From positions 84,682-148,681 of the forward strand of contig NZ_JAQMHV010000006.1 in assembly GCF_028307215.1 (NCBI RefSeq): DNA of 64,000 bases, read 5' to 3'. The DNA is from Falsirhodobacter sp. 20TX0035 (GTDB taxonomy: Bacteria; Pseudomonadota; Alphaproteobacteria; Rhodobacterales; Rhodobacteraceae). The position numbers were made by a program, and so were the translations under genes. The notes beneath the pieces were generated by a model, which was not told where the DNA came from, ran no database searches, and saw only the letters and a list, made by a program, of their open reading frames with translations. Positions 7,988-16,439 of the stretch are shown here, in pieces; position 1 is the first letter of the stretch; each line of letters begins with the position of its first letter.

Positions 7988-9262
7988 TTATATTCTGGCC
8001 ATTGTCCTGGAGCCGGTCATCAGGCGGAAGTTTCGCCCGTAATAAAGCGCGGCGACCATCAGGATCGTGTCTACGCCGAACTGGAAGAAGAACACGACTT
8101 CGACCCCCATCAACATCACCTCCCGCACCATCAGCAGGGCTAGGAACAACGAGGCTGCCGAGGGACTCCGTACTGCCCATACCAGGCTGAAATACACCGC
8201 GGAAAAGAACACCACGGCCTGCAGGGCCACCCCGACCAACCCAATCTCGACGGCGTTGGAAATCAAGGTGTTATGGAAGTTGAAGCCGCCCCGCGTCGAG
8301 ATGCCGAACTCGGCCCACAACTCTTCGGCCCGAGGATTGCCCTGAACCCAGAAGGCCTGAAACCCCGTTCCCAGAAACGGCCGCTGCATGATCTCGCCAA
8401 AGGCCACGTGCCACAGGTCGGTCCGGCCTGTAAGGGTCACGTCCTTTCCGGTGGTGTTCAGGAATGCAAGCGCAAGATCATCGGCCATCGTCGAGAGCAT
8501 GACAGCCATCGACACCGCCAGAACCGCCGCCAGCACGATCACGACCACCCGCGCATTCGCCTTCATCCGGTGCAGCACCATGATGGGCATCAGGGTTGCG
8601 ATCGAAGCGGCTATGGCCACCAAGGCCCCCGTGGAATTTCCCATCACCATGAGCATCGCCCCCAACCCGGCCCCCGGCAGAGCCAGCCCGCGCCAGAGGC
8701 GCGGCATCCGGCGATCAAGAAGAACGGCAAGGGACACCAGCAGCAGCACGCCCATCGCAAAAGCCAGCGAGTTCTTGCTGCCATAGATTCCCAGAAAACC
8801 CATCCCCCCGCTGCGCGCCCGGCCCGATGCCAGACTGAGAAGGCCTGCAATCCCATAGCTCAGCAAGACGATCTTGATCAGCGCCTGTGGCGTGATCCTC
8901 TGGCAGATGGCGATGGCGATCATCACGGTCAGGCCGAGCTGGATCCCGTAGCGTAAGCTGAGCGCCGGATAATCCGACCAGGCCAACGAGACGAGGCACC
9001 AAAGCGCCATCACGATCAGCAACCATTCCCGACGCATGCCCCGCAGCGTCCCGTCGGGATTTGTCACGATCAGCGCCATCCCCGACAGCAAGAACAACAG
9101 AACACCCTTGGCCCCCAAGAGAGAGACAAGCGTCAGCCCCAGGATCGCCAGGAACGAAAAAACAACTTCGGGTGCCCACGGGATCGTCAGCCCCTTCCGG
9201 CGAACCGCCCGCCTTGCGACCCGGGGGGACGGCTGCGGAAACGTGGCGTGGTCACTCAACAT
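7988..9262 (-). CDS. O-antigen ligase / ExoQ-like polysaccharide polymerase
   Basis: Multi-spanning membrane protein, 424 aa, of the Wzy_C/O-antigen ligase superfamily. It resembles exopolysaccharide polymerases of the ExoQ type. A large periplasmic loop holds TGRTDLW, then LGTGFQAFW, then GGFNFHNTLISNAVEIGLVG; the histidine-containing NFHNT block is the functional signature. Around twelve hydrophobic segments surround it. I chose the ATG at 9260-9262 (MLSDHATF); an upstream start would add 37 residues that look non-coding. No glycosyltransferases or export genes are next to it, so its pathway is not visible. It converges with a sugar acyltransferase. Confidence 0.85.
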   Translation of the reverse strand: MLSDHATFPQPSPRVARRAVRRKGLTIPWAPEVVFSFLAILGLTLVSLLGAKGVLLFLLSGMALIVTNPDGTLRGMRREWLLIVMALWCLVSLAWSDYPALSLRYGIQLGLTVMIAIAICQRITPQALIKIVLLSYGIAGLLSLASGRARSGGMGFLGIYGSKNSLAFAMGVLLLVSLAVLLDRRMPRLWRGLALPGAGLGAMLMVMGNSTGALVAIAASIATLMPIMVLHRMKANARVVVIVLAAVLAVSMAVMLSTMADDLALAFLNTTGKDVTLTGRTDLWHVAFGEIMQRPFLGTGFQAFWVQGNPRAEELWAEFGISTRGGFNFHNTLISNAVEIGLVGVALQAVVFFSAVYFSLVWAVRSPSAASLFLALLMVREVMLMGVEVVFFFQFGVDTILMVAALYYGRNFRLMTGSRTMARI

Positions 9263-9732
9263 GCAATCGAACCTAAACAGACAGGGTGGGTCCAGGAGGA
9301 CGGGACAGCTCACAAGCCACGGGCTTGCCCCACGGCTTCCTACATCTTTAGCGGTCGGCGTGCGTGCAACCAATGCATTTCATGCTTGACCGTTTACATC
9401 ATGCCCCGTGCCAACGCAGCAGGGGCGTGATGTATACCAACGATGACCATCTGCAACGTCGTAACGCTTCCACACCACCGATCACAACAGAGGATGTGAC
9501 GGGGTGATCAACCAAACGCAAGCGCAAGCTTCTTCCTCTGGACGCGTTCGAAGGCAGCGTCAGGGCGCCCGCCCTCCAAATGAAGCGATCACATCGAAGG
9601 GAACTTGCTGGACCGACTGCGACATCGGGTTGGCTGACATGCAGGTTTGAAGCCTTGGAACAAGGACACATCGAACGCCTGCGGAGCTCAGCGTGAAACT
9701 CGCAAGTATCGACATGTCCCATCGAGAGCACC

Positions 9733-9959
9733 GTGAAAGCGTTTGCCGCGACCCTTGCGGCCTGACCATGGCCGCAGCCGCCGCCCCCCGCGATGGCCAG
9801 ACCACGCTGAACGTCTACTACGCTTGGCCCGGGCACAGCTTCGGCGCGGCGGAGCGATCCACCGTGTTGCCTCTTCCCGCCGAAGGCATCACGGCACACG
9901 TGCATCAAGCGCCAACTTATTCCCGAGTAAATAAATCAGGCTTTACAAGCCCGAGATAA
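9733..9959 (+). pseudogene. Decayed 5' fragment resembling a periplasmic solute-binding protein
   Basis: A GTG at 9733 begins a signal-peptide-like stretch (VKAFAATLAA), interrupted by a stop that a single inserted base would remove. The next frame continues TMAAAAA and then GQTTLNVYYAWPGHSF, which resembles the mature N-terminus of type-1 extracellular solute-binding proteins. Further on, QAPTYS is also family-like, but the middle does not read through. I take it as the remnant of a transporter gene whose remainder is lost. It is short and could be coincidence. Confidence 0.35.
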
Positions 9960-9962
9960 TCA
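9922..9962 (+). repeat. Direct repeats upstream of the hemP unit
   Basis: CCCGAGTAAATAAATCA (9922-9938) and CCCGAGATAATCA (9950-9962) are imperfect direct repeats 28 bp apart. Between them is a short inverted repeat, GGCTT-TAC-AAGCC. This AT-rich block lies about 45 bp before the first small gene. It may be the promoter or operator region of the haem-uptake unit. No match to a specific iron-regulator box can be asserted. Confidence 0.35.
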
Positions 9963-10005
9963 CTAAGGATTTGAGTCACAGAGCCACTTGTCCCGCAGGA
10001 ATGCC

Positions 10006-10131
10006 ATGACACACCGCCCCCCGGAAAAGCCCGACACGGACCTGACCGAAGTCTTGCGGCAGGTGTTGTCCGGCCTTGCCCCGACCCACGGGTTTTCCCT
10101 TCTCATCGACCGACTGGAGCGCAGATCATGA
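10006..10131 (+). CDS. 41-aa protein of unknown function, coupled to hemP
   Basis: A short reading frame, MTHRPPEKPDTDLTEVLRQV..., 41 aa, ends in an ATGA overlap with the hemP start, the same arrangement as other coupled pairs in this window. A purine-rich ribosome-site-like GCAGGA precedes it. It is predicted soluble, with one helix (DLTEVLRQVLSGL) and a charged C-terminus (LIDRLERRS). I do not recognise the family. It could be a real micro-protein of a haem- or iron-related unit, or only a leader ORF that sets hemP translation. Confidence 0.55.
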   Translation: MTHRPPEKPDTDLTEVLRQVLSGLAPTHGFSLLIDRLERRS

Positions 10132-10289
10132 ACGCGATGACCGACCTTTCCCACCTGATCGACACCAGCATGCCCGTGCATGACGCCACCCGCCTGACGG
10201 ATGGCGGCAATCAGGCGCGGATCGTGCTGAACGGGCAGATCTACAGCCTGCGGATCACACGGGCGGGCAAGCTGATCCTGACGAAGTGA
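10128..10289 (+). CDS. hemP: Hemin uptake protein HemP
   Basis: Small protein of the HemP family, 53 aa. The C-terminal half (ARIVLNGQIYSLRITRAGKL and then ILTK) carries the family signature: a strand, a central YxLR and a terminal KLILTK. HemP homologues occur with haem-uptake genes and in some bacteria promote expression of the haem receptor. Here no receptor is adjacent; a FepA-like receptor lies far away at 58 kb. It overlaps the preceding 41-aa ORF by 4 bp and is followed directly by a strong hairpin. Iron-dependent regulation is expected from the family but not shown here. Confidence 0.85.
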   Translation: MNAMTDLSHLIDTSMPVHDATRLTDGGNQARIVLNGQIYSLRITRAGKLILTK

Positions 10290-10295
10290 ACGAAA

Positions 10296-10319
10296 AAGGC
10301 CCGCCGGATGGCGGGCCTT
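10296..10319. terminator. Terminator between hemP and gshB
   Basis: AAGGCCCGCC and GGCGGGCCTT form a perfect 10-bp stem with loop GGAT. Read on the minus strand it is followed by a T-run, so it should be a strong terminator for gshB. It can also stop hemP transcription from the other side. Confidence 0.8.
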
Positions 10320-10338
10320 CTCCTGCTGGGAGGCTGGT

Positions 10339-11271
10339 TCAGGCCTTCGCTTCGATCGCGTCCCAGATCAGGGCCGCGCCGTTGGTGCCGTCGAACCGCT
10401 CCAGCTCCTGAAGGCCGGTGGGCGAGGTCACGTTGATCTCGGTCAGCCAGTCGCCGATCACGTCGATGCCGACGAAGATCTGGCCCTTTTCGCGCAAGGT
10501 CGGGCCGATGATGCGGCAGATATCGCGGTCGCGCTCCGTCAGTTCCACCTTTTCGGGGCGGCCGCCCACATGCATGTTCGACCGCGTCTCGCCCGCCTGG
10601 GGCACACGGTTGATCGCGCCGATCGGTTCGCCGTTCACCAGGATCACGCGCTTGTCGCCCTTGGACACGGCAGGCAGGAACTTCTGAACGATCAGCGGCT
10701 CGCGGTTGATGCCGGTGAACAATTCGTGCAGCGAGGCAAGGTTGCGGTCGTTCGGGTCCAGCCGGAACACGCCCGCGCCGCCGTTGCCGTAAAGCGGCTT
10801 CAGGATGATGTCGCCATGACGCGCCTTGAACTCGCGGATGGTGGCAAGGTCGCGGGCGATCATCGTGGGCGGCGTCAGGTCCGGGAAGGTCAGGACCAGC
10901 AGCTTTTCCGGGAAGTTTCGCACCCAGAACGGGTTGTTCACGACCTGCACGCGGTCGGGAAGCATGTCCAAGAGATGCGTCGTCGTGATGTAGCCCATGT
11001 CGAAGGGCGGGTCCTGCCGCAGCCAGACCACGTCGAACCCCGCCAGATCCACGACCTGCGTGTCGCCGAACGTGACGTGATTGCCCTTTTCGCGCCGCAG
11101 CGTCATGAACTGCCCGCGCGCCGTGATCCGCCCCTCGTCGAACGCAAGGTGTTCGGGCTGGTAGTGGAACAGCTCGTGCCCGCGCGCCTGCGCTTCCAGC
11201 GCGATGCGGAAGGTGCTGTCGCCGTCGATGTTCACGGACCCGATCGGGTCCATCTGGAATGCGACCTTCAT
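10339..11271 (-). CDS. gshB: Glutathione synthetase
   Basis: Adds glycine to gamma-glutamylcysteine using ATP, the second step of glutathione synthesis, in the cytoplasm. The 310-aa protein has the prokaryotic GSH synthetase N-terminal domain ([16 protein letters not shown]) and an ATP-grasp domain. The flexible glycine-rich loop is [16 protein letters not shown], and the metal/substrate-binding end is [19 protein letters not shown]. Length matches the family (310-320). It lies 36 bp downstream of yraN in the leftward rsmI-yraN-gshB group, a common order in Rhodobacterales, and ends at a strong hairpin. Confidence 0.96.
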   Translation of the reverse strand: MKVAFQMDPIGSVNIDGDSTFRIALEAQARGHELFHYQPEHLAFDEGRITARGQFMTLRREKGNHVTFGDTQVVDLAGFDVVWLRQDPPFDMGYITTTHLLDMLPDRVQVVNNPFWVRNFPEKLLVLTFPDLTPPTMIARDLATIREFKARHGDIILKPLYGNGGAGVFRLDPNDRNLASLHELFTGINREPLIVQKFLPAVSKGDKRVILVNGEPIGAINRVPQAGETRSNMHVGGRPEKVELTERDRDICRIIGPTLREKGQIFVGIDVIGDWLTEINVTSPTGLQELERFDGTNGAALIWDAIEAKA

Positions 11272-11307
11272 GCGGTATCTCCTTCTTTGCGCCCTGTTCT
11301 GGCGCAG

Positions 11308-11631
11308 CTACTGGACATTGGCAATGACCTCCACCCGCCCGTCCACCACCAGTGCCACGTCGAAACGGCACTCGGTGCGCTGGCCCAACGGCTCGTCCCC
11401 CAGCCACGCCAGGGCAGAGTTGCGGATGCGGGCAATCTGGCGTGGCTGCAGGGCGAGGGCGGCGTTCCGGCCCGCCTTCACCTCCACGAAGATCACCCGG
11501 GCGCCGTCGCGCAGGATCAGGTCGATCTCTCCTCCCGGGCCCTTCCAGCGGCGGGCGGCCACGGGAAGGTCGTAATGGCGGATGACGATGTCCTCTGCCG
11601 CAAGCCCGGCATGGTGGTTCGTGGCGCTCAC
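11308..11631 (-). CDS. YraN family endonuclease-like protein
   Basis: UPF0102/YraN protein, 107 aa, with a PD-(D/E)XK-like core. The strand GEIDLILRDGARVIFVEVKAG holds the D...ExK residues. Its cellular role is not established; a link to DNA or RNA metabolism is only suspected. It overlaps rsmI by 4 bp and precedes gshB. The rsmI-yraN pairing is conserved across many proteobacteria. Confidence 0.9.
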   Translation of the reverse strand: MSATNHHAGLAAEDIVIRHYDLPVAARRWKGPGGEIDLILRDGARVIFVEVKAGRNAALALQPRQIARIRNSALAWLGDEPLGQRTECRFDVALVVDGRVEVIANVQ

Positions 11632-12458
11632 AGCTTCAGGGCCAGCTGGTAGACGTCACGTTTCGGCAGGTTCAGGCGGGCCGCGACCTCGGCCGCGGCG
11701 TCCTTGACGCTGGCATGTTCAAGGGCGGCGCGCAGGGCGGTTTCCACATCGGCCTCGGTCGCGGCTTGCGGCAGCGCGCGGTCGATCAGCACCACGATCT
11801 CCCCCTTCACCGAAGCGTCGGCATAGGCCTCGGCCAGCGCGGGCAGCGTGTCGCGCACCGTTTCCTCGAACTTCTTGGTCAGTTCGCGGCACACCACGGC
11901 CGAACGGTCGCCCAGCACCTCCGCCATGTCGCGCAGGGACGCCGCCAGCCGCTTGGGGGATTCGTAGAAGATCAGCGTGGCCTGCACGCCCGCCACCTCG
12001 GCCAGCGCCTTCTTGCGCGCGCCGGAGGCGGAGGGGAGGAACCCCGCGAACAGGAACCGGTCCGACGGCAGGCCCGACACCGTCAGCGCCGCCAGAACGG
12101 CCGAGGGCCCCGGCGCGGTCAGCACCGGCAGGCCGGCGGCGATGGCCGCGCGGCCCAGTTCGAACCCCGGATCGGACACCAGCGGGGTTCCTGCCTCGGA
12201 CGCGTAGGCGACGGTCTTGCCGTCTTCCATCGCCCGGATCAGGCGGGGGCCCGCGCTGTCGCCGTTGTGGTCGTGATAGGCGACCATTGGGCGGCCGTTC
12301 AGCGGGATGCCGTGGATTTCCATCAGGTGGCGCAGGGTGCGCGTGTCCTCGGCCGCCAGAACGTCGGCGTCGCGCAGGATGTCCAGCGCGCGCAGCGTGA
12401 TGTCGCGCGCCGCACCGATCGGGGTGGCCACGAAGTGAAGCCCAGCCGCCAGCGCCAT
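11628..12458 (-). CDS. rsmI: 16S rRNA (cytidine-1402-2'-O) methyltransferase RsmI
   Basis: Tetrapyrrole-methylase-fold enzyme that 2'-O-methylates C1402 of 16S rRNA with SAM. The 276-aa protein has HFVATPIGAARDITLRALD at the N-terminus, AEDTRTLRHL, and the SAM-site motif SEAGTPLVSDPG. I used the ATG at 12456-12458; a TTG five codons upstream is possible. It is divergent from the LppC-type lipoprotein gene. This pairing, with rsmI next to the penicillin-binding-protein activator, is also seen in E. coli, which supports both calls. Confidence 0.95.
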   Translation of the reverse strand: MALAAGLHFVATPIGAARDITLRALDILRDADVLAAEDTRTLRHLMEIHGIPLNGRPMVAYHDHNGDSAGPRLIRAMEDGKTVAYASEAGTPLVSDPGFELGRAAIAAGLPVLTAPGPSAVLAALTVSGLPSDRFLFAGFLPSASGARKKALAEVAGVQATLIFYESPKRLAASLRDMAEVLGDRSAVVCRELTKKFEETVRDTLPALAEAYADASVKGEIVVLIDRALPQAATEADVETALRAALEHASVKDAAAEVAARLNLPKRDVYQLALKL

Positions 12459-12541
12459 GTTCCGTCCTTCCAAAAGTTGCTTTCCCCCTCCTGCCGCCCT
12501 AGGCTCTGCCCCGAAGTGCCACAGGGATGAGGAATACGCGA

Positions 12542-13711
12542 ATGTTGTCCGTTTTCAGCCGCGCCCGCAAGCAGATGGGCCGCGCCGTCGTCGCCCTGTC
12601 GGCGCTTGCGCTTGCCGCGTGCCAGCCGATCGACACGGCCGGGACCGCGCCTGCGGCCAGCCGCGGCGGGGCCGTGCAGGTCGCCCTTCTGGTTCCGTCG
12701 GGATCGGGCAAGGCCAGCGACGAGGATCTGGCCCGCGCGCTGGAAAACGCGGCCCGTCTGGCGATCCGCGATCTGGGCACCAGTCAGATCCTGCTGCAGG
12801 TCTATCCGACCGCCGGTCAGGCCGGCAACGCGGCGGCCCAGGCGCAAAAGGCCGTCGGTGCGGGTGCCGACATCATCCTCGGCCCGCTTTACGCGGCCGA
12901 GGCGAATGCGGTAGGCGCCGCCGTGCCGCAGAACATCAGCGTGCTGGCCTTCTCCAACAACACCTCGGTCGCGGGCGGGAACGTCTTCGTGCTGGGCCAG
13001 ACCTTCCAGAACACCGCGCGCCGGCTGGCCAGCTACGCCCAAGGGCGGAACTCCGGCCGGATGATGATCGTCTATGACAGCACCGCCGCCGGCGAGGCGG
13101 GCCGTGCCGCCATCACCGCCGGCGCGCAGCAGGCGGGCGCCACGATCGTCGGGCAGGAAGGCTACAGCTTCTCGCAGAACGGGATCCAGCAGGCGGCGCC
13201 GGGCATCGCCCAGCGCGCGCAGGGGGCGGGTGCCAACTCCGTCTTCCTGACGGCCGACACGGCAGGCGCCCTGCCCGCCATCACGGCCGCCCTGCGCAGC
13301 AACGGCCTTGCGCCGGAAATGGTGCAGTTCATCGGCCTGACCCGCTGGGACATTCCGGCCGAAACGCTGGGCCTGCCCAGCCTGCAGGGCGGCTGGTTCG
13401 CCCAGCCCGATCCCGCGCTGTGGGGCGGCTACGTCCAGCGCTACACTCAGGCATACGGCCGCGCGCCGCACCCGGTGTCGGGCCTTGCCTATGACGGCGT
13501 GGCGGCCATCGGCGCGCTGGTGAAGGCGGGCAAACCGCTCAGCCGTCCGGCGCTGACGCAAAGCGCGGGCTTTGCCGGAACGGGCGGCGCCTTCCGTCTG
13601 CTGCCCGACGGCACCAACGAACGCGCGCTCGCCGTCTCGCAGATCTCCAACAACCAGGTGAGCGTGATTGACCCTGCCCCCCGTAGCTTCCGTGGTGGCT
13701 TCGGCTTCTGA
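12542..13711 (+). CDS. LppC/LpoA-type penicillin-binding protein activator lipoprotein
   Basis: Predicted outer-membrane lipoprotein, 389 aa. It has a signal peptide with lipobox LAAC (...ALALAACQPI) and a periplasmic-binding-protein-like fold (VQVALLVPSGSGKASDEDLA and later repeats of the LppC family). In enterobacteria the family (LpoA) activates the peptidoglycan synthase PBP1A; the equivalent role here is inferred. I chose ATG 12542 because GAGGA (12529-12533) is correctly spaced; ATG 12527 is an alternative. Its 3' end overlaps the predicted glnD start. Confidence 0.85.
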   Translation: MLSVFSRARKQMGRAVVALSALALAACQPIDTAGTAPAASRGGAVQVALLVPSGSGKASDEDLARALENAARLAIRDLGTSQILLQVYPTAGQAGNAAAQAQKAVGAGADIILGPLYAAEANAVGAAVPQNISVLAFSNNTSVAGGNVFVLGQTFQNTARRLASYAQGRNSGRMMIVYDSTAAGEAGRAAITAGAQQAGATIVGQEGYSFSQNGIQQAAPGIAQRAQGAGANSVFLTADTAGALPAITAALRSNGLAPEMVQFIGLTRWDIPAETLGLPSLQGGWFAQPDPALWGGYVQRYTQAYGRAPHPVSGLAYDGVAAIGALVKAGKPLSRPALTQSAGFAGTGGAFRLLPDGTNERALAVSQISNNQVSVIDPAPRSFRGGFGF

Positions 13712-16439
13712 GCCGGGGCCCCGCGACGGCCTTCTGACCGGCCTTCCGACCGAAACGGGCCTTCTGGCGGCGATCCGCGCCGATCTGGCCCGCCCCTTCG
13801 ATCCCCGCGCGGCGCGCGAGGTGGCCGTCCGCCACCTGACCGCCGCGCGGGTGGCGACGGAAGCCCGGCTGAAGGCCAGCTTTGCCGAAAACCCCCTCTC
13901 CTCGCGCGCGCTGATCCGCGATCAGGCGCGGCTTGTGGACGCCATGGTGGGCGCGGCCTTTCATCTGGCCTGCGACCTGCACCTTGACGGGCAGACTCCC
14001 GTGGCGGTGCTCGCCGTCGGCGGCTACGGCCGGGCCGAGATGGCGCCGTTTTCCGACGTGGACCTGCTGTTCCTGACTCCGCCCCGCAGCACCCCGCAGA
14101 TCGAGGCGGCGGTGGAGGCCACGCTTTACATCCTGTGGGACCTGAAGCTGAAGGTGGGCCACGCCACCCGGTCCATCCGCGACTGCCTGCACATGGCGCG
14201 CGAGGACATCACCATCCGCACCGCCCTTCTGGAACACCGCGTGCTGACGGGCGACTCGGCGCTGGCCGCCGAACTGCCCGAACGCCTGTGGACCGACCTG
14301 TTCCGCAAGTCGGGGCCGGAGTTCATCGAGGCCAAGCTGGCGGAACGCGCCGAACGCCACCGCCGTCAGGGGGGCCAGCGCTATGTGCTGGAACCCAACG
14401 TGAAGGAAGGCAAGGGCGGGCTGCGCGACCTTCAGACGCTGTACTGGATCGGGAAGTACCTGCACCGCGTGCCCCGCGCCGAAGGCTTGGTCGCGGCCGA
14501 CCTGTTCACGCGCGAGGAGTATGAGACCTTCCGCGACGCCGAGGACTTCCTCTGGACCGTGCGCTGCCATCTGCACTACGCGGCCAACCGCGGCGTGGAC
14601 CAGCTGACCTTCGACATGCAGGTGGAGGTGGCGGCCCGCATGGGGTACGAGGATCGCCCCGGCCGCCGCGGCGTGGAACGCTTCATGCAGGCCTATTTCC
14701 GGCAGGCGACGACGGTGGGCGAACTGACCTCCATCTTCCTGGCCGAACTCGAAGCCCGCCACGCCAAGCGCGAGCCGGACCTTCTGGGCCTGATCCGCCG
14801 CCGCAAGGCGCTGCGCCCGCAGTTCCGCCTGTCCCACGGCCGGATCGAGATCCGCGATCCCCAGACCTTCCTGGCCGACAAGCTGAACCTTCTGCGCATC
14901 TTCGAAGAAACGCTGCGCACCGGCTACATGATGCACCCGGACGCAGCGCGTCTGGTGGCGGCCAATCTGGACCTGATCGACGAGGACATGATCCAGAACC
15001 GCGAGGCGAACCAGATCTTCCTTGATCTGCTGCTGAAGCACGGCAACCCCGAACGCGCCCTGCGCCGCATGAACGAGGTGGGGGTGCTGGGCGCCTTCAT
15101 GCCCGAATTCGGACGCATCGTCGCGATGATGCAGTTCAACGTCTACCACCACTACACGGTGGACGAACACACGATCCAGTGCATCTCCACCCTCGCCCGG
15201 ATCGAGAAGGGGGAGCTGGCGGACGAGCTGCCCATGACGCCCGAGGTGATGCAGGGTGCTAACCGCCGCGTCATCTACATAGCACTTCTGCTGCACGACA
15301 TCGGCAAGGGCCGGCCCGAGGATCACGCCATCATCGGCGCACAGATCGCCCGCCGCGTCGCCCCCCGCCTTGGCCTGACGGCCGAGGAGTCGGAGACGGT
15401 GGAATGGCTGGTGCGCCATCACCTCCTGATGTCGGACGTGGCGCAGAAGCGCGATATCTCCGACCCGCGCACGGTGCGGGATTTCGCCAAGGCCGTGCGG
15501 TCGCGCCGCCGTCTGGACCTGCTGACGATCCTGACCGTGTGCGACATCATCGGCGTGGGACCGGGCACGTGGAACAACTGGAAGGCGCAGTTGCTGCGCC
15601 AGCTGCACCGCGACACCGAAACCGTGCTGGAAGGCGGGATGGAAACGCTGAACCGGCAGGCCCGCGAAGGCGAGGCCCGCCGCGCGCTGCGCGAGGCGCT
15701 GGCCGACTGGGACCCGCGCCAGCTGCGGGCCGAGATGAACCGCCACTATCCCCCCTACTGGCAGGGGCTTCCGACCTCGGCCCATGTCGTGCTGGCGGGG
15801 ATGCTGCGGGGCTTGGGCGATGACGAGATCCGGATCGAGCTGGACGCCGAACCCGACCGCGCCGCCACCCGCGCCTGCTTTGCGCTGGCCGATCATCCGG
15901 GCATCTTCTCGCGCCTTGCCGGGGCCTTGGCGCTAGCGGGGGCGAACGTGGTCGACGCGCGCACCTACACCACCAAGGACGGCTACGTGACCACCGTCTT
16001 CTGGGTGCAGGACGCCGACGGCGCCCCCTACGAGGTGGCCCGCCTGCCCCGCCTGCGCCAGATGATCGAACGCATCCTGAAGGGAGAAGTCGTGACCCGC
16101 GAGGCCCTGGCGGATCGCGACAAGGTGAAGAAGCGCGAAAGCGCCTTCCGCTTTCCCACCCACATCGTCTTCGACAACGAAGGATCCGAGATCTACACGA
16201 TCATCGAGGTGGACACGCGGGATCGTCCGGGCCTGCTTTATGACCTGACCCGCACGCTGGCGACCGACAACATCTACATTGCGTCGGCGCAGATCGCGAC
16301 CTATGGGGCACAGGTCGTCGACACCTTCTATGTGAAAGACATGTTCGGACTGAAATTGCACAACAGGTCCCGCCGCGAAAGCCTGGAGGCAAAGCTGCGC
16401 CGCGCCATCACCGAAGGCGCGGCGAGGGCGGGGCGTTGA
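13668..16439 (+). CDS. glnD: Bifunctional PII uridylyltransferase/uridylyl-removing enzyme GlnD
   Basis: Senses glutamine and attaches or removes UMP on PII proteins, controlling nitrogen assimilation. Up to 923 aa. A nucleotidyltransferase domain carries AVGGYGRAEMAPFSDVDLLF (about residues 118-138). A GlnD linker follows, then an HD hydrolase domain with ALLLHDIGKGRPEDH (about residue 540), and two C-terminal ACT domains (starting near residues 730 and 840). The start is uncertain: TTG 13668 and GTG 13692 or 13695 are all inside the end of the upstream lipoprotein gene, so coupling is likely. It overlaps murJ by 4 bp. Confidence 0.95.
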   Translation: MTLPPVASVVASASEPGPRDGLLTGLPTETGLLAAIRADLARPFDPRAAREVAVRHLTAARVATEARLKASFAENPLSSRALIRDQARLVDAMVGAAFHLACDLHLDGQTPVAVLAVGGYGRAEMAPFSDVDLLFLTPPRSTPQIEAAVEATLYILWDLKLKVGHATRSIRDCLHMAREDITIRTALLEHRVLTGDSALAAELPERLWTDLFRKSGPEFIEAKLAERAERHRRQGGQRYVLEPNVKEGKGGLRDLQTLYWIGKYLHRVPRAEGLVAADLFTREEYETFRDAEDFLWTVRCHLHYAANRGVDQLTFDMQVEVAARMGYEDRPGRRGVERFMQAYFRQATTVGELTSIFLAELEARHAKREPDLLGLIRRRKALRPQFRLSHGRIEIRDPQTFLADKLNLLRIFEETLRTGYMMHPDAARLVAANLDLIDEDMIQNREANQIFLDLLLKHGNPERALRRMNEVGVLGAFMPEFGRIVAMMQFNVYHHYTVDEHTIQCISTLARIEKGELADELPMTPEVMQGANRRVIYIALLLHDIGKGRPEDHAIIGAQIARRVAPRLGLTAEESETVEWLVRHHLLMSDVAQKRDISDPRTVRDFAKAVRSRRRLDLLTILTVCDIIGVGPGTWNNWKAQLLRQLHRDTETVLEGGMETLNRQAREGEARRALREALADWDPRQLRAEMNRHYPPYWQGLPTSAHVVLAGMLRGLGDDEIRIELDAEPDRAATRACFALADHPGIFSRLAGALALAGANVVDARTYTTKDGYVTTVFWVQDADGAPYEVARLPRLRQMIERILKGEVVTREALADRDKVKKRESAFRFPTHIVFDNEGSEIYTIIEVDTRDRPGLLYDLTRTLATDNIYIASAQIATYGAQVVDTFYVKDMFGLKLHNRSRRESLEAKLRRAITEGAARAGR

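Larger units (their letters stand above)
9263..10005. other. 743-bp region with no intact gene
   Basis: The region from the polymerase start to the hemP operon has no convincing complete gene. It contains the promoter region of the polymerase gene, about 300 bp with no recognisable feature (9400-9700), a short decayed solute-binding-protein-like 5' end (9733-9959) and direct repeats just upstream of the hemP unit. Confidence 0.5.
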
